Source: Gammaproteobacteria bacterium (GTDB lineage Bacteria; Pseudomonadota; Gammaproteobacteria; Competibacterales; Competibacteraceae). Taken from it: a stretch of DNA of 64,000 bases. Under the pieces are notes generated by a model. The model worked only from the letters and a program-made list of their open reading frames with translations, was not told where the DNA came from and did not search any database. Position 1 is the first letter of the stretch. Every line of letters starts with the position of its first letter. Location of the stretch: the NCBI GenBank assembly GCA_024235135.1, contig JACKMZ010000001.1, positions 591,501 through 655,500 of the forward strand, written 5' to 3'. This document shows positions 1 through 8,590 of this stretch, one piece after another. Both the position numbers and the translations under genes were made by a program.

Positions 1-119
1 GGCGGAATCTCGACCAGTTCCAGCCGGCAGTCGCGAGGCAGGCGTTTGGCGTATTCCTCGTATCCCGTTTGTACCCAGGAGGGCATCCGCGTGCCGACGG
101 CTACCAGCAGAATGCGCAT
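1..119 (-). CDS. rlmH: 23S rRNA pseudouridine-1915 N3-methyltransferase, 5' end only
   Basis: Only the first 39 codons are in the window; the gene runs off the left edge. The start reads MRILLVAVGTRMPSW followed by GYEEYAKRLP, the characteristic N-terminus of RlmH (YbeA), a SPOUT-class methyltransferase that modifies pseudouridine 1915 in helix 69 of 23S rRNA. It lies 34 bp downstream of rsfS on the same strand, the usual rsfS-rlmH order in gammaproteobacteria, so it should be co-transcribed with the leuS to rsfS operon. The SAM-binding knot and active site lie outside the window. Identification rests on the N-terminus and context. Confidence 0.9.
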   Translation of the reverse strand, partial: MRILLVAVGTRMPSWVQTGYEEYAKRLPRDCRLELVEIP

Positions 120-153
120 GGGACAAACGGGGGCCGGGTTTTTCGAAGGGCAC

Positions 154-510
154 TCAAGTGGCCCGCGCAGAGCCGCTGTGGGTCGTTTGCGGAACCGACC
201 ACAGCTTCTCCAGATTATAAAAATCCCGGACGTCCGGTTTCATGATATGGACCACGATGTCGCCCAGATCAACCAGTATCCACTCCGCCTGGCGTTCGCC
301 TTCCACGCCCAGGGGACGGTTACCGGCTTGCTTGCACTTTTCGATCAGTTTGTCCGCTAGCGCTTTGACATGCCGGTCCGAAGTGCCGCTGGCGATCACC
401 ATGAAATCGGTGAAGCTGGCCACCTTGCGGACGTCCAGCACTTTCAAGTCCACGGCTTTTATTTCTTCCAGAGCGTCTACGATCAGTGTTTTTAGCTCAT
501 CAGATTGCAT
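154..510 (-). CDS. rsfS: Ribosomal silencing factor RsfS
   Basis: A 118-residue protein of the Iojap/RsfS family, which binds ribosomal protein uL14 and blocks subunit joining in slow growth. Family landmarks are the segment KAVDLKVLDV near residue 17, SFTDFMVIASGTSDRHVKAL in the middle, and WILVDLGDIVVHIM with YNLEKLW toward the C-terminus. The frame is open much further upstream (to 903), but that part overlaps nadD antisense-free space and nadD itself, so the ATG at 510 is chosen: it gives the normal family length. It sits between nadD (50 bp upstream) and rlmH. Confidence 0.95.
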   Translation of the reverse strand: MQSDELKTLIVDALEEIKAVDLKVLDVRKVASFTDFMVIASGTSDRHVKALADKLIEKCKQAGNRPLGVEGERQAEWILVDLGDIVVHIMKPDVRDFYNLEKLWSVPQTTHSGSARAT

Positions 511-560
511 GCTGTTAGGTTGCTTTCTTACGTTTGGCTGCTTTTCGTTGAAGTGATTGC

Positions 561-1220
561 TCAACGCGGTTCCCGGTAGAGCCCCTGCGTTTGAATGGCG
601 TGTAATACCGAATCCGGCAAAAGATAGCGCGGTGAGTGGCCCTGGGCCAGTAATTCCCTGATACGCGTGGCGGATATCGCCAACTGGGTTATGGGTTGAA
701 ACAAAATGCTTCCCGCCGGATGCTCGCCGAGTCTGCGTGGATGCCGAATCCGCCGGTGCGTGACCAGGTCGGCCAGTGCTTCCGAATGGGTCAAATCGTA
801 ACCCGGTCGGTATAAAACCACCAGATGGGCCAGTTCCGGAATTTCCCGCCAGCGATGCCAGCGGTGCAAATCGTTGAAGGCGTCCATTCCCAGCAGCAGA
901 CACAGTGGCACGTTGCCCAGTTCGGCGCGCAACGAAGTCAAAGTATCCGCCATGTAGGAGGCGCCTTCACGCCGCAATTCCCGATCGTCGACTACGAAAC
1001 CCGATTGCTCGGCCAGCGCCTGTTGTAACAACAGCAGCCGCTGGCCGGGAGAGGCGCTGGGCGTATCCCGATGGGGGGGGTGACGACTGGGGATGAAGCG
1101 GATTTGCGCGAGTTGAAGGTGATCCAAAACCTCCAGGGCGGCACGCAGATGACCGTAATGGATGGGATCGAAAGTGCCGCCCAGGATACCGATGGGGGGC
1201 GCCATCGGTATCAGCGGCAT
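561..1220 (-). CDS. nadD: Nicotinate-nucleotide adenylyltransferase
   Basis: A 219-residue cytosolic enzyme that adenylates nicotinate mononucleotide to deamido-NAD in NAD synthesis. The nucleotidyltransferase signature GGTFDPIHYGH is at residues 14-24 and the second family motif, ISATRIRELL, is near residue 183. Length is normal for the family. The first ATG at 1220 is used; MAPPIG, six codons later, is also possible. It lies 30 bp downstream of proA and 50 bp upstream of rsfS on the same strand. Confidence 0.95.
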   Translation of the reverse strand: MPLIPMAPPIGILGGTFDPIHYGHLRAALEVLDHLQLAQIRFIPSRHPPHRDTPSASPGQRLLLLQQALAEQSGFVVDDRELRREGASYMADTLTSLRAELGNVPLCLLLGMDAFNDLHRWHRWREIPELAHLVVLYRPGYDLTHSEALADLVTHRRIRHPRRLGEHPAGSILFQPITQLAISATRIRELLAQGHSPRYLLPDSVLHAIQTQGLYREPR

Positions 1221-1250
1221 GCCGGAGTCACATTGCGCTTCACTGGCGTT

Positions 1251-2534
1251 TCATACGCGGATGTGTCCCTCTCCCAGTACAATGAATTTCTGGGTGGTGA
1301 GTCCTTCCAGGCCCACTGGCCCGCGCGCGTGCAGTTTATCGGTACTGATGCCGATCTCCGCCCCCAGGCCGTATTCGAAACCATCGGCGAAACGGGTTGA
1401 AGCATTGACCATGACCGAACTGGAGTCCACTTCCCGCAAGAACCGACGAGCCCGGCTATAGTCCTCGGTCACGATGGTGTCGGTGTGACCGGAACCATGG
1501 CGGGCGATATGTTCAATCGCTTGGTCCAGGTCGGTGACGATCCTTATGGATAGGATCGGGGCCAGGTATTCGGTGTCCCAATCGTCGTCGTGCGCGGGTC
1601 TGGCGTCCGGAATCAGCCGGCGGGCGCCATCGCAGCCACGCATTTCGACCCCGGCTTGAAGATACAGGCTAGCCAGCTTGGGCAAGACCTGCATCGCGAT
1701 ACTTTCGGCGACCAGCAAGGTTTCCATGGCATTGCACACGCCATAGCGGTGGGTCTTGGCGTTGTAGGCGATGCGAATGGCCTTGTCGATATCGGCCTTG
1801 TCGTCGATATAAACATGGCAGATGCCGTCCAGATGCTTGATTACCGGCACCCGCGCTTCGGCGCTGATGCGCTCGATCAGGCTCTTGCCGCCGCGGGGCA
1901 CGATGACATCGACAGCGTCTTTCATGCGGATCAGTTCGCCCACGGCGGCCCGGTCGGTGGTCTCGATCAGTTGCAGGCTGTTTTCGGACAATTCGGCCTG
2001 CCGTAAACCCTCTTGCAAACAGGCGGCGATGGCGCGATTGGAGTGGATGGCCTCGGAACCACCGCGCAGGATGGCCGCGTTGCCGGCTTTCAGGCAGAGC
2101 GCGGCGGCGTCGGCGGTGACATTGGGGCGGGACTCGTAGATGATGCCGATCACACCGAGCGGTACGCGCATCTTGCCGACTTGAATGCCGGAAGGGCGGA
2201 AATTGAGATCCGAGATCTGCCCGACCGGGTCCGGTAATGCCGCCACTTCCCGCAGCCCTTCGACCATGGCGGCAATGCGCGCCGGGTTCAGTTCCAGACG
2301 TTCCAGCATGGCGCTATCCAGCCCGGCTTCCGCGGCCGCTTGCATATCCTTGCGATTTTCCTGGAGCAACGACGCTTGGCTGGCCAGCAGGGCATTCGCG
2401 CCGCCTAACAGCGCCTTGTTCTTGGCGGCCGTTTCGGCTCGTCCCATGACACGCGAAGCCGCACGCGCCCGTAGGCCGGTTTCCGTCATATAGTCCGAGA
2501 TCGAGATCGGTGGGGATTGTATTGGAGCATTCAT
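1251..2534 (-). CDS. proA: Gamma-glutamyl phosphate reductase
   Basis: Second enzyme of proline synthesis: NADPH-dependent reduction of gamma-glutamyl phosphate to glutamate semialdehyde. The protein is an aldehyde-dehydrogenase fold of about 427 residues. Visible motifs are GVIGIIYESRPNVT, the catalytic-cysteine segment HRYGVCNAMETLLV, and FGLGAEIGIS-like EYGLGAEIGIST near the C-terminus. Two starts are possible. The ATG at 2534 has AAAGG ten bases upstream and gives MNAPIQ; the ATG at 2561 overlaps the holA stop as ATGA and would add nine residues. I used 2534 with modest confidence. The gene continues the leuS-lptE-holA series. Confidence 0.93.
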   Translation of the reverse strand: MNAPIQSPPISISDYMTETGLRARAASRVMGRAETAAKNKALLGGANALLASQASLLQENRKDMQAAAEAGLDSAMLERLELNPARIAAMVEGLREVAALPDPVGQISDLNFRPSGIQVGKMRVPLGVIGIIYESRPNVTADAAALCLKAGNAAILRGGSEAIHSNRAIAACLQEGLRQAELSENSLQLIETTDRAAVGELIRMKDAVDVIVPRGGKSLIERISAEARVPVIKHLDGICHVYIDDKADIDKAIRIAYNAKTHRYGVCNAMETLLVAESIAMQVLPKLASLYLQAGVEMRGCDGARRLIPDARPAHDDDWDTEYLAPILSIRIVTDLDQAIEHIARHGSGHTDTIVTEDYSRARRFLREVDSSSVMVNASTRFADGFEYGLGAEIGISTDKLHARGPVGLEGLTTQKFIVLGEGHIRV

Positions 2535-2557
2535 GTCATTGGAACCTTTGCGAAAGA

Positions 2558-3595
2558 TCATCGCTCATCCATCCTATCCGTTGTCAGCCAGGGTTGCCCG
2601 GCCAGCCCCAGGCTGATCTGCAGGGCCATGTCCCAGGGATCGCCCAATACCGCCCCCTTGATGGCCTGATCCAAATGGCTACAGGCCCTGAGCAAGGCGC
2701 GGCAGCTTGCCAGAGATAGGCGCTGCAACGCTTGGCGCAGCAAGGGCTTACGCTTTTCCCAGACTTTATGGCGGGTCAGCGCGGTTTCCGTCGATTGTCC
2801 CTTACCGAGTTCGAAAGCCAGCAAGTTCAGCAGGCGTATCTCGCGGTGCAGGGCCCAGGCCACCAGTACCGGCTCCAATCCTTCCCCGCGCAGGCCGGAC
2901 AGAATGCGCGCCGCTCGTGCGGCTTGTCCCGCCAATCCCGCATCGACCAACTCATAGATATTGTAACGGGCGCTGTCACTGACGGCAGCCATTATCTGTT
3001 CGGCGTCCAGCGGGCCGGTTCCGTAGAGCAGATAAAGTTTATCGATTTCCTGAGCCGCCGCCAGCAGGTTGCCCTCCACCCGCTCGACCAGCAAGGCGAC
3101 GGCCTCGGGCGTCGGTCGCAGACCCTTGCCGATCAACCGCTGTTCGATCCACGCTGGCAGGCGCTGCCTGTCGATGGGCCATAGCGGCAGGATAACGCCC
3201 GCCGTATCCAGGGCGGTGAACCAGCGGCTTTTCTGGCTTGCCGGGTCCAGCTTGCCCGCGGTGACCAGAAGTACGACGTCGGGGGGAAGCTGAGTGGTAT
3301 ACGCGCATAGGGTCTTGGACCCCTCGTCGCCGGGCTTGGCGTTGTCCAAACGCAATTCCAGCAAACGCTTGTCCGCGAACAGGGATTGATTGGCGGCATG
3401 GTGCAATAGCGTTGGCCAGACGAACCCCGTTTCCACCGTGAGGCAGACGCGTTCCGCATAGCCTTGCGCACGGGCCGCCTGGCGTATGACATCGCCGGCT
3501 TCCTGCAGCAGAAGGGGTTCATCGCCGTGGACCAGATAAACCGGCGCCAATCCTTTGGCGAGATGGGCGGCGAGTTGTTCGAAGCGCAACCTCAT
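2558..3595 (-). CDS. holA: DNA polymerase III subunit delta
   Basis: A 345-residue clamp-loader subunit that opens the beta sliding clamp. The N-terminus LAKGLAPVYLVHGDEPLLLQ is the diagnostic HolA start (domain I, an AAA+ fold with no working Walker motifs), and the helical C-terminal collar domain follows, with HREIRLLNLLAFELGKG around residues 245-262. Its ATG overlaps the lptE stop (ATGA at 3592-3595), and its own stop overlaps a possible proA start, indicating translational coupling. The order lptE-holA is conserved in gammaproteobacteria. Confidence 0.95.
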   Translation of the reverse strand: MRLRFEQLAAHLAKGLAPVYLVHGDEPLLLQEAGDVIRQAARAQGYAERVCLTVETGFVWPTLLHHAANQSLFADKRLLELRLDNAKPGDEGSKTLCAYTTQLPPDVVLLVTAGKLDPASQKSRWFTALDTAGVILPLWPIDRQRLPAWIEQRLIGKGLRPTPEAVALLVERVEGNLLAAAQEIDKLYLLYGTGPLDAEQIMAAVSDSARYNIYELVDAGLAGQAARAARILSGLRGEGLEPVLVAWALHREIRLLNLLAFELGKGQSTETALTRHKVWEKRKPLLRQALQRLSLASCRALLRACSHLDQAIKGAVLGDPWDMALQISLGLAGQPWLTTDRMDER

Positions 3596-4158
3596 GGTTG
3601 GTTGATGAGCTGCAACCTCAGGAGGATGGAACGGGCAATGTCCGAGCGCAGATCGCGCAGCACGATTTCCTCGCCGGCGTCACGGCCCAGCACGTCGGAT
3701 TCCGAATACAGCAGATCGCGAGCCCGGACAATCGTTTCCTTGGGAATCAAAGGCGTACCATCGGCCTTGGTCGCCGTGTAGTCCACCGTATAGGTGAAGG
3801 TGTATTCGCGTGAGTCTCCACCCGCGCCAGCGGCCAGGGTGCGCCGCCGGCTTTTCTCATGGAGGATGATCAAGCGGGCCTGCGCCTGGCCGGGGTCCTG
3901 AGTAACGGTCACGCCGTTCGCTTCCAGCGCGCGTTGCAAGGTGAGCTTGAGTGCGCTGGGCGGTTCGCTGGGGGAACCTTCGGTTTGAATGTAGGTTACG
4001 GCCATCTCCGGCGGCAGTTGCGCCTGGCCGCGCAAATGGAACCCGCAACCGCCGAGTATCGGCATGACGAAAGCGACAAGCCCGACCAAAGCCGCGCGCC
4101 ACGCACCGGCTCGAACGGTTACCGGGAAACTAGCGGCCGACAGCCACGGCTTCAGCAT
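3592..4158 (-). CDS. lptE: LPS-assembly lipoprotein LptE
   Basis: A 188-residue outer-membrane lipoprotein that plugs the LptD barrel and delivers lipopolysaccharide to the cell surface. The N-terminus has a hydrophobic segment ending in the lipobox-like GGCGFHLRG (acylated cysteine near residue 39), the typical LptE opening; the leader is longer than usual. Later segments such as YTVDYTATKADGTPLIP and RDLRSDIARSILLRLQ fit the family. The start at 4158 overlaps the leuS stop by seven bases. The frame is open much further upstream, but that part lies inside leuS and is ignored. Confidence 0.9.
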   Translation of the reverse strand: MLKPWLSAASFPVTVRAGAWRAALVGLVAFVMPILGGCGFHLRGQAQLPPEMAVTYIQTEGSPSEPPSALKLTLQRALEANGVTVTQDPGQAQARLIILHEKSRRRTLAAGAGGDSREYTFTYTVDYTATKADGTPLIPKETIVRARDLLYSESDVLGRDAGEEIVLRDLRSDIARSILLRLQLINQP

Positions 4159-6614
4159 ACGATGTTGACCAGCTTGCCGGGCACCACGATGAGCTTGCGC
4201 ACGACCTTGTCCTCCACGAAACGTTGCACATTGGGCGCCGTCAAAGCCGCTTCCTCGATTTGCGCACGCGCGGCGTCGGCGGGGACGGAGATTTGCGCGC
4301 GTACTTTGCCGTTCACCTGGACGACATATTCGATGGCGTCGCGCACCAGGGCCGTTTCGTCGACCACCGGCCAAGACGCGCCGATGAGGGTGTCGGGATA
4401 ACCCAGGCCCCGCCACAGCACATGGCTGACATGCGGCACCACCGGTGACAGCAACCGCAGCAGAATGCTCAGCCCTTCGCGGCGCAGCGCATCGGCCGTT
4501 CCCTCGGCATCGCTTTCGATTTCGCTCAGACAGTTGAGGATTTTCATCCCCGCCGACACCACGGTATTGAATTGGTAGCGGCCGAAATCGAACAGCGCCT
4601 GTTGCAGGGTTTCGTGAATCATCCGGCGGCTGGCCCGCAGCGCGGGGGAGGTTCGCGTCCAGTCGGGTTCGGTCGCGACCTGGCCGATCGCGGCGGCGTG
4701 TTCGACGGCGAAGGACCACAACCGTTTCAGGAACCGGTAAGCGCCTTCCACGCCGGCGTCCGACCACTCCAGGGATTGTTCGGGTGGCGCGGCGAACATG
4801 GTGAACAGGCGCACGGTATCGGCGCCGTAATGTTCGATCAGTTCCTGGGGATCGACCGTGTTGCCCTTGGACTTGGACATCTTGGCGCCTTCCTTGAGCA
4901 CCATCCCTTGCGTCAGCAAGCGCGCGAAGGGTTCGTCATTGCTCACCAGACCGGCATCACGCATCAACTTGTGATAAAACCGCGCGTACAGCAAATGCAG
5001 AATGGCGTGCTCGATGCCACCGACGTATTGGTCGACGGGCAGCCAGTAACCGGCCTGTTCGTCCAGCATCCGCTGGCGGCTGTCCGGGCAAGCATAGCGG
5101 GCGTAATACCAGGACGATTCCATGAAGGTATCGAAGGTATCGGTTTCCCGTTCCGCCGCGCCGCCGCATTTTGGGCAGGCAGCCTGGAGGAATTCCGGCA
5201 TTTGTTTGAGGGGCGAGGCCACCCCCTCGAATTCGACCTGCTCGGGCAACACCACGGGCAGATCACTTTCCGGCACCGGCACCGCTCCGCAACTCGGGCA
5301 ATTGATGATCGGGATGGGTGCGCCCCAATAACGCTGTCGCGATACGCCCCAATCGCGCAACCGGTAGTTGACCCGGCGCTGGCCTTTGCCTCGTTCTCCC
5401 AGGAAATCGGCGATGGCATTGAACGCATCCGCCGAACTCAGGCCCGTAAACTGAGCCGAATCGATCAAAACGCCTTTTTCGGTGAACGCCTGCCGATGCA
5501 AGTCGATCTCCTGCTCGTCGTTGACGGGCGCGATGACCTGCAAGATGGGCAAACCGTATCTGCGGGCGAACTCGTAGTCGCGCTGGTCATGCCCCGGCAC
5601 GGCCATGACCGCGCCCGTGCCATAGCTCATGAGCACGAAATTGGCCGCCCACACCGGTATTCGTTTACCTGTAATGGGGTGAATGACCGCCAAGCCCGTA
5701 TCCATCCCTTTCTTTTCCATGGTTTCCATGCTGGCTTCGGACACCGCGTTGCGTTGGCATTCGTCCAGAAACGCGGCCAGTGTCGGATTGTTCTCGGCGG
5801 CCTTGACGGCTAATGGATGTTCGGCGGCCACCGCCATGAAGCTGACGCCCATCAAGGTATCGGGACGGGTGGTATAGATGCGCAGTCCCTGCTCCTCGCC
5901 GGGAATGCCGAATTCCACTTCCAATCCTTCCGAACGGCCTATCCAATTGCGTTGCATGGTGCGCACCGCGTCCGGCCAGCCGTCCATGCTGTCTAATTCG
6001 TTCAGCAATTCATCGGCGTAGGCGGTGATCTTCAAGAACCATTGGGGAATGTCGCGGCGTTCGACCAGGGCGCCGGAACGCCAACCCCGGCCGTCGATCA
6101 CCTGTTCATTGGCGAGGACCGTTTGGTCTACCGGGTCCCAGTTGACCGTGGCGTTCTTCTTGTAGGCCAGGCCCTTTTCGAACAGTTTGGTGAACAACCA
6201 CTGCTCCCAGTGGTAATACTCGGGGCGGCAGGTAGCCAGTTCGCGGTCCCAGTCGTAAGCGAAACCCATGCGCTTGAGTTGCCCACGCATGTGGTCGATG
6301 TTCTCGTAGGTCCAGCGAGCCGGTGGCACATTGTTTTTTATGGCGGCATTTTCGGCCGGCAATCCGAAGGCGTCCCAGCCCATGGGTTGCAGTACGTTCT
6401 TACCCAGCATGCGCTGATAGCGGGCGATCACGTCGGCGATGGTGTAATTGCGCACGTGCCCGATGTGCAATCGACCGCTGGGGTAGGGGAACATGGCCAG
6501 GCAATAGAATTTGTCCCGGCCGGGATCTTCGCTGGCCTTGAAGGTTTTCTGTTCTTCCCAGTGCGCCTGGGCTTCCGCTTCAATGCGTTGCGGGTTGTAA
6601 GATTCTTCAATCAC
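4152..6614 (-). CDS. leuS: Leucyl-tRNA synthetase
   Basis: An 820-residue class I aminoacyl-tRNA synthetase that charges tRNA-Leu. The HIGH motif lies in PYPSGRLHIGHVRNYT, the editing domain carries TTRPDTLMGV, a zinc-ribbon pair CPSC/CPKC lies in the middle, and the KMSKS loop is GAKMSKSKGNTVDP. The start is uncertain: GTG at 6614 gives VIEESYNPQRIEAEAQ, matching the usual short lead before YNP, while GTG at 6644 would add ten residues of unlikely sequence. It heads the operon leuS-lptE-holA-proA-nadD-rsfS-rlmH. Confidence 0.96.
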   Translation of the reverse strand: MIEESYNPQRIEAEAQAHWEEQKTFKASEDPGRDKFYCLAMFPYPSGRLHIGHVRNYTIADVIARYQRMLGKNVLQPMGWDAFGLPAENAAIKNNVPPARWTYENIDHMRGQLKRMGFAYDWDRELATCRPEYYHWEQWLFTKLFEKGLAYKKNATVNWDPVDQTVLANEQVIDGRGWRSGALVERRDIPQWFLKITAYADELLNELDSMDGWPDAVRTMQRNWIGRSEGLEVEFGIPGEEQGLRIYTTRPDTLMGVSFMAVAAEHPLAVKAAENNPTLAAFLDECQRNAVSEASMETMEKKGMDTGLAVIHPITGKRIPVWAANFVLMSYGTGAVMAVPGHDQRDYEFARRYGLPILQVIAPVNDEQEIDLHRQAFTEKGVLIDSAQFTGLSSADAFNAIADFLGERGKGQRRVNYRLRDWGVSRQRYWGAPIPIINCPSCGAVPVPESDLPVVLPEQVEFEGVASPLKQMPEFLQAACPKCGGAAERETDTFDTFMESSWYYARYACPDSRQRMLDEQAGYWLPVDQYVGGIEHAILHLLYARFYHKLMRDAGLVSNDEPFARLLTQGMVLKEGAKMSKSKGNTVDPQELIEHYGADTVRLFTMFAAPPEQSLEWSDAGVEGAYRFLKRLWSFAVEHAAAIGQVATEPDWTRTSPALRASRRMIHETLQQALFDFGRYQFNTVVSAGMKILNCLSEIESDAEGTADALRREGLSILLRLLSPVVPHVSHVLWRGLGYPDTLIGASWPVVDETALVRDAIEYVVQVNGKVRAQISVPADAARAQIEEAALTAPNVQRFVEDKVVRKLIVVPGKLVNIVC

Positions 6615-6700
6615 GGGATTTCTCGGGTTCCAACAGCGGCCCACCTAACATAACCCAGCCCTGCCCATTAACAAAGGGGCCGTCAGGTGGTCCAGGGCCG

Positions 6701-7315
6701 TTATGACAGGGGACGCTGGCTGGCGGCGCAAAAAGCGCCGTGCAGTTCTTCGTAGGAACGGGTAACGGGGAACTGCGGAAATTCGTCGATGACGTTTTGC
6801 GGTGGACGGAAAAGAATGCCGGCTTCGGCCGCGTCCAACATGGCGATGTCGTTATAGGAATCACCGGCGGCGATGACGCGGTAATTGAGTCCTTGGAACG
6901 CCAGCACGGCGCTGCGCTTGGGATGAGCTTGACGCAACCGGTAGTCAACCACCCGCCCATCGCCATCGATTTCGAGGCGATGACAGAGTAACGCCGGCCA
7001 ACCCAATTGGCGCATCAGGGGCGCCGCGAATTCATAAAAGGTATCCGACAGGATGACGACCTGAAAGTGTTCCCTCAGCCAGTCCACGAATTCGACGGCT
7101 CCGTCCAACGGACGCAAGGAAGCGATCACGTCCTGGATGTCGTCAAGGCGTAGCCGATGCTGATCCAACAGGGCCAGGCGCTGGCGCATGAGCACATCGT
7201 AATCGGGTATATCGCGGGTGGTGGCCCGCAGTGCGTCGATGCCGGTGCGTTCGGCAAACGCGATCCAGATCTCCGGAACCAATACGCCTTCCAAATCCAG
7301 GCAAGCGATTTCCAC
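6701..7315 (-). CDS. thrH: ThrH-type phosphoserine phosphatase / homoserine phosphotransferase
   Basis: A 204-residue HAD-superfamily enzyme. The nucleophile motif is DLEGVLVPEIW (first D near residue 7), motif II lies in VVILSDTFYEF, the lysine region is AHPKR, and motif III is AAGDSYNDIAML. The E-G-V-L-V-P-E wording and the length match Pseudomonas ThrH, which removes phosphate from phosphoserine and can pass it to homoserine. Which role applies here cannot be read from the sequence. It lies about 90 bp upstream of leuS on the same strand and downstream of tRNA-Pro. Confidence 0.88.
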   Translation of the reverse strand: MEIACLDLEGVLVPEIWIAFAERTGIDALRATTRDIPDYDVLMRQRLALLDQHRLRLDDIQDVIASLRPLDGAVEFVDWLREHFQVVILSDTFYEFAAPLMRQLGWPALLCHRLEIDGDGRVVDYRLRQAHPKRSAVLAFQGLNYRVIAAGDSYNDIAMLDAAEAGILFRPPQNVIDEFPQFPVTRSYEELHGAFCAASQRPLS

Positions 7316-7430
7316 AAAGTCCCCCTGCTATTGAGTGCATTGCTAATGACGCAACGCAACTTAGCGCGTTTTGGGGAACTTTCGCAAGGAGGTCTTGCGC
7401 GCAGCGGGAAGTGGGTATGAAAAGACTACA

Positions 7431-7507
7431 TGGTCGGGGTGACACGATTTGAACGTGCGACTCCTGCCTCCCGAAGGCAGTGCTCTACCAGGCTGAGCTA
7501 CACCCCG
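7431..7507 (-). tRNA. proK: tRNA-Pro (anticodon CGG)
   Basis: The minus strand folds as a full cloverleaf of 77 nt. The acceptor arms are CGGGGTG and CACCCCG with A and an encoded CCA; the D arm is AGCTCAGCCTGGTAGAGC; the anticodon stem CTGCC/GGCAG encloses loop TTCGGGA, giving CGG; the T arm contains TTCAAAT. It decodes CCG proline codons. It lies eight bases downstream of ispB. A small hairpin at 7383-7399 just beyond it could help end transcription but lacks a clear T-run. Confidence 0.97.
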
Positions 7508-7515
7508 ATGTGGGT

Positions 7516-8484
7516 TTAGTGGGTTCTTTTCACGGAGAATTCCGCCAGTCCCACCAAGGCTTCCTTGTACGGAGAAGCGGGCAAGGGTTGCAAGGCGTTG
7601 ATCGCCAAGTTCGCCTCCTTGCTGGCGAGCTTTGCAGTGTAGGCGATTGCACCGGTCGATTCAATAGTCTCAAGGACAGCATTGATGTTTCCCCGGTCGC
7701 CCTGTTCAATGGCTTGGCGAATCAGGTCGGCCTGCGCCGGGGTGCCGGCGCGCATGGCGTGAATCAAGGGCAGCGTAGGCTTGCCTTCCGCCAGATCATC
7801 GCCGATGTTTTTACCGATCTCGGCGCTGGATGATTGGTAGTCCAGTAAATCGTCCACCAGTTGGAAAGCTTTGCCCAAATGCCGGCCGTAATCGGCTAGC
7901 GCCTGTTCTTCGGCAGCGGGACGCTGCGCAAGGACCGCTCCGAGTTGAGCGGCGGCTTCGAACAGTTTGGCCGTCTTGCAGTGGATGACCTGCAGGTAGC
8001 GTTCCTCGGTCGTGTCGGGGTCGCCGCAATTGAGCAGTTGAATGACCTCGCCTTCGGCGATGGTGTTGGTGGTATCGGCGAGTATTTCCATGATGCGCAT
8101 GCTGCCCAGGCTGACCATCATCTGGAAGGCGCGGGAGTAGAGAAAGTCCCCAACCAGGACACTGGGCTCATTGCCCCACAGCGCATTGGCGGTGTCCCGC
8201 CCACGCCGTAAATCCGAGTCATCGACCACATCGTCATGCAATAGGGTGGCCGTATGAATAAATTCGATGATGGCGGCGGCGTCGATGTGCCTGTCGCCGG
8301 TATAGTGACTGGCGCGGGCCGCCAGCAAAACCAGCAGCGGTCGCAATCGCTTGCCGCCACTGTTGACGATATAGGCGCCAATCTGATTAATGAGCGCCAC
8401 TTCGGAATGCAATTGACGACAAATCAGTTGATTGACGTTCTGCATGTCCTCCTGAACCAAGGCACGTATTGATTGTATGTCCAT
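7516..8484 (-). CDS. ispB: Octaprenyl diphosphate synthase
   Basis: A 322-residue trans-polyprenyl diphosphate synthase that builds the side chain of ubiquinone. The first aspartate-rich motif is LLHDDVVDDSDLRRG around residues 78-92 and the second is LVDDLLDYQ near residue 210; GGKRLRP binds the substrate diphosphate. Chain length (C40) is inferred from the overall match to IspB and is not certain. The tRNA-Pro gene follows immediately, so both may share a transcript. Confidence 0.93.
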   Translation of the reverse strand: MDIQSIRALVQEDMQNVNQLICRQLHSEVALINQIGAYIVNSGGKRLRPLLVLLAARASHYTGDRHIDAAAIIEFIHTATLLHDDVVDDSDLRRGRDTANALWGNEPSVLVGDFLYSRAFQMMVSLGSMRIMEILADTTNTIAEGEVIQLLNCGDPDTTEERYLQVIHCKTAKLFEAAAQLGAVLAQRPAAEEQALADYGRHLGKAFQLVDDLLDYQSSSAEIGKNIGDDLAEGKPTLPLIHAMRAGTPAQADLIRQAIEQGDRGNINAVLETIESTGAIAYTAKLASKEANLAINALQPLPASPYKEALVGLAEFSVKRTH

Positions 8485-8590
8485 AGGATGCGGGTTATTC
8501 GGCTTCTGATGGGCAGGGCTTATTAGGTTGGGAAGATGCGAAAGTGTCCGTACAGGCCGTTCTTGTAATAGGTGATCAAAATGTTGGGAC

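Noticed and set aside
3592..4767. 391-codon frame including lptE
   Set aside because: The upstream part lies inside leuS on the same strand; only the LptE part after 4158 is real.
4572..5813. 413-codon plus-strand frame
   Set aside because: Antisense shadow of leuS.
7383..7399. Hairpin CGCAAG/CTTGCG beyond tRNA-Pro
   Set aside because: Only six pairs and no T-run on the minus strand; too weak to call a terminator.
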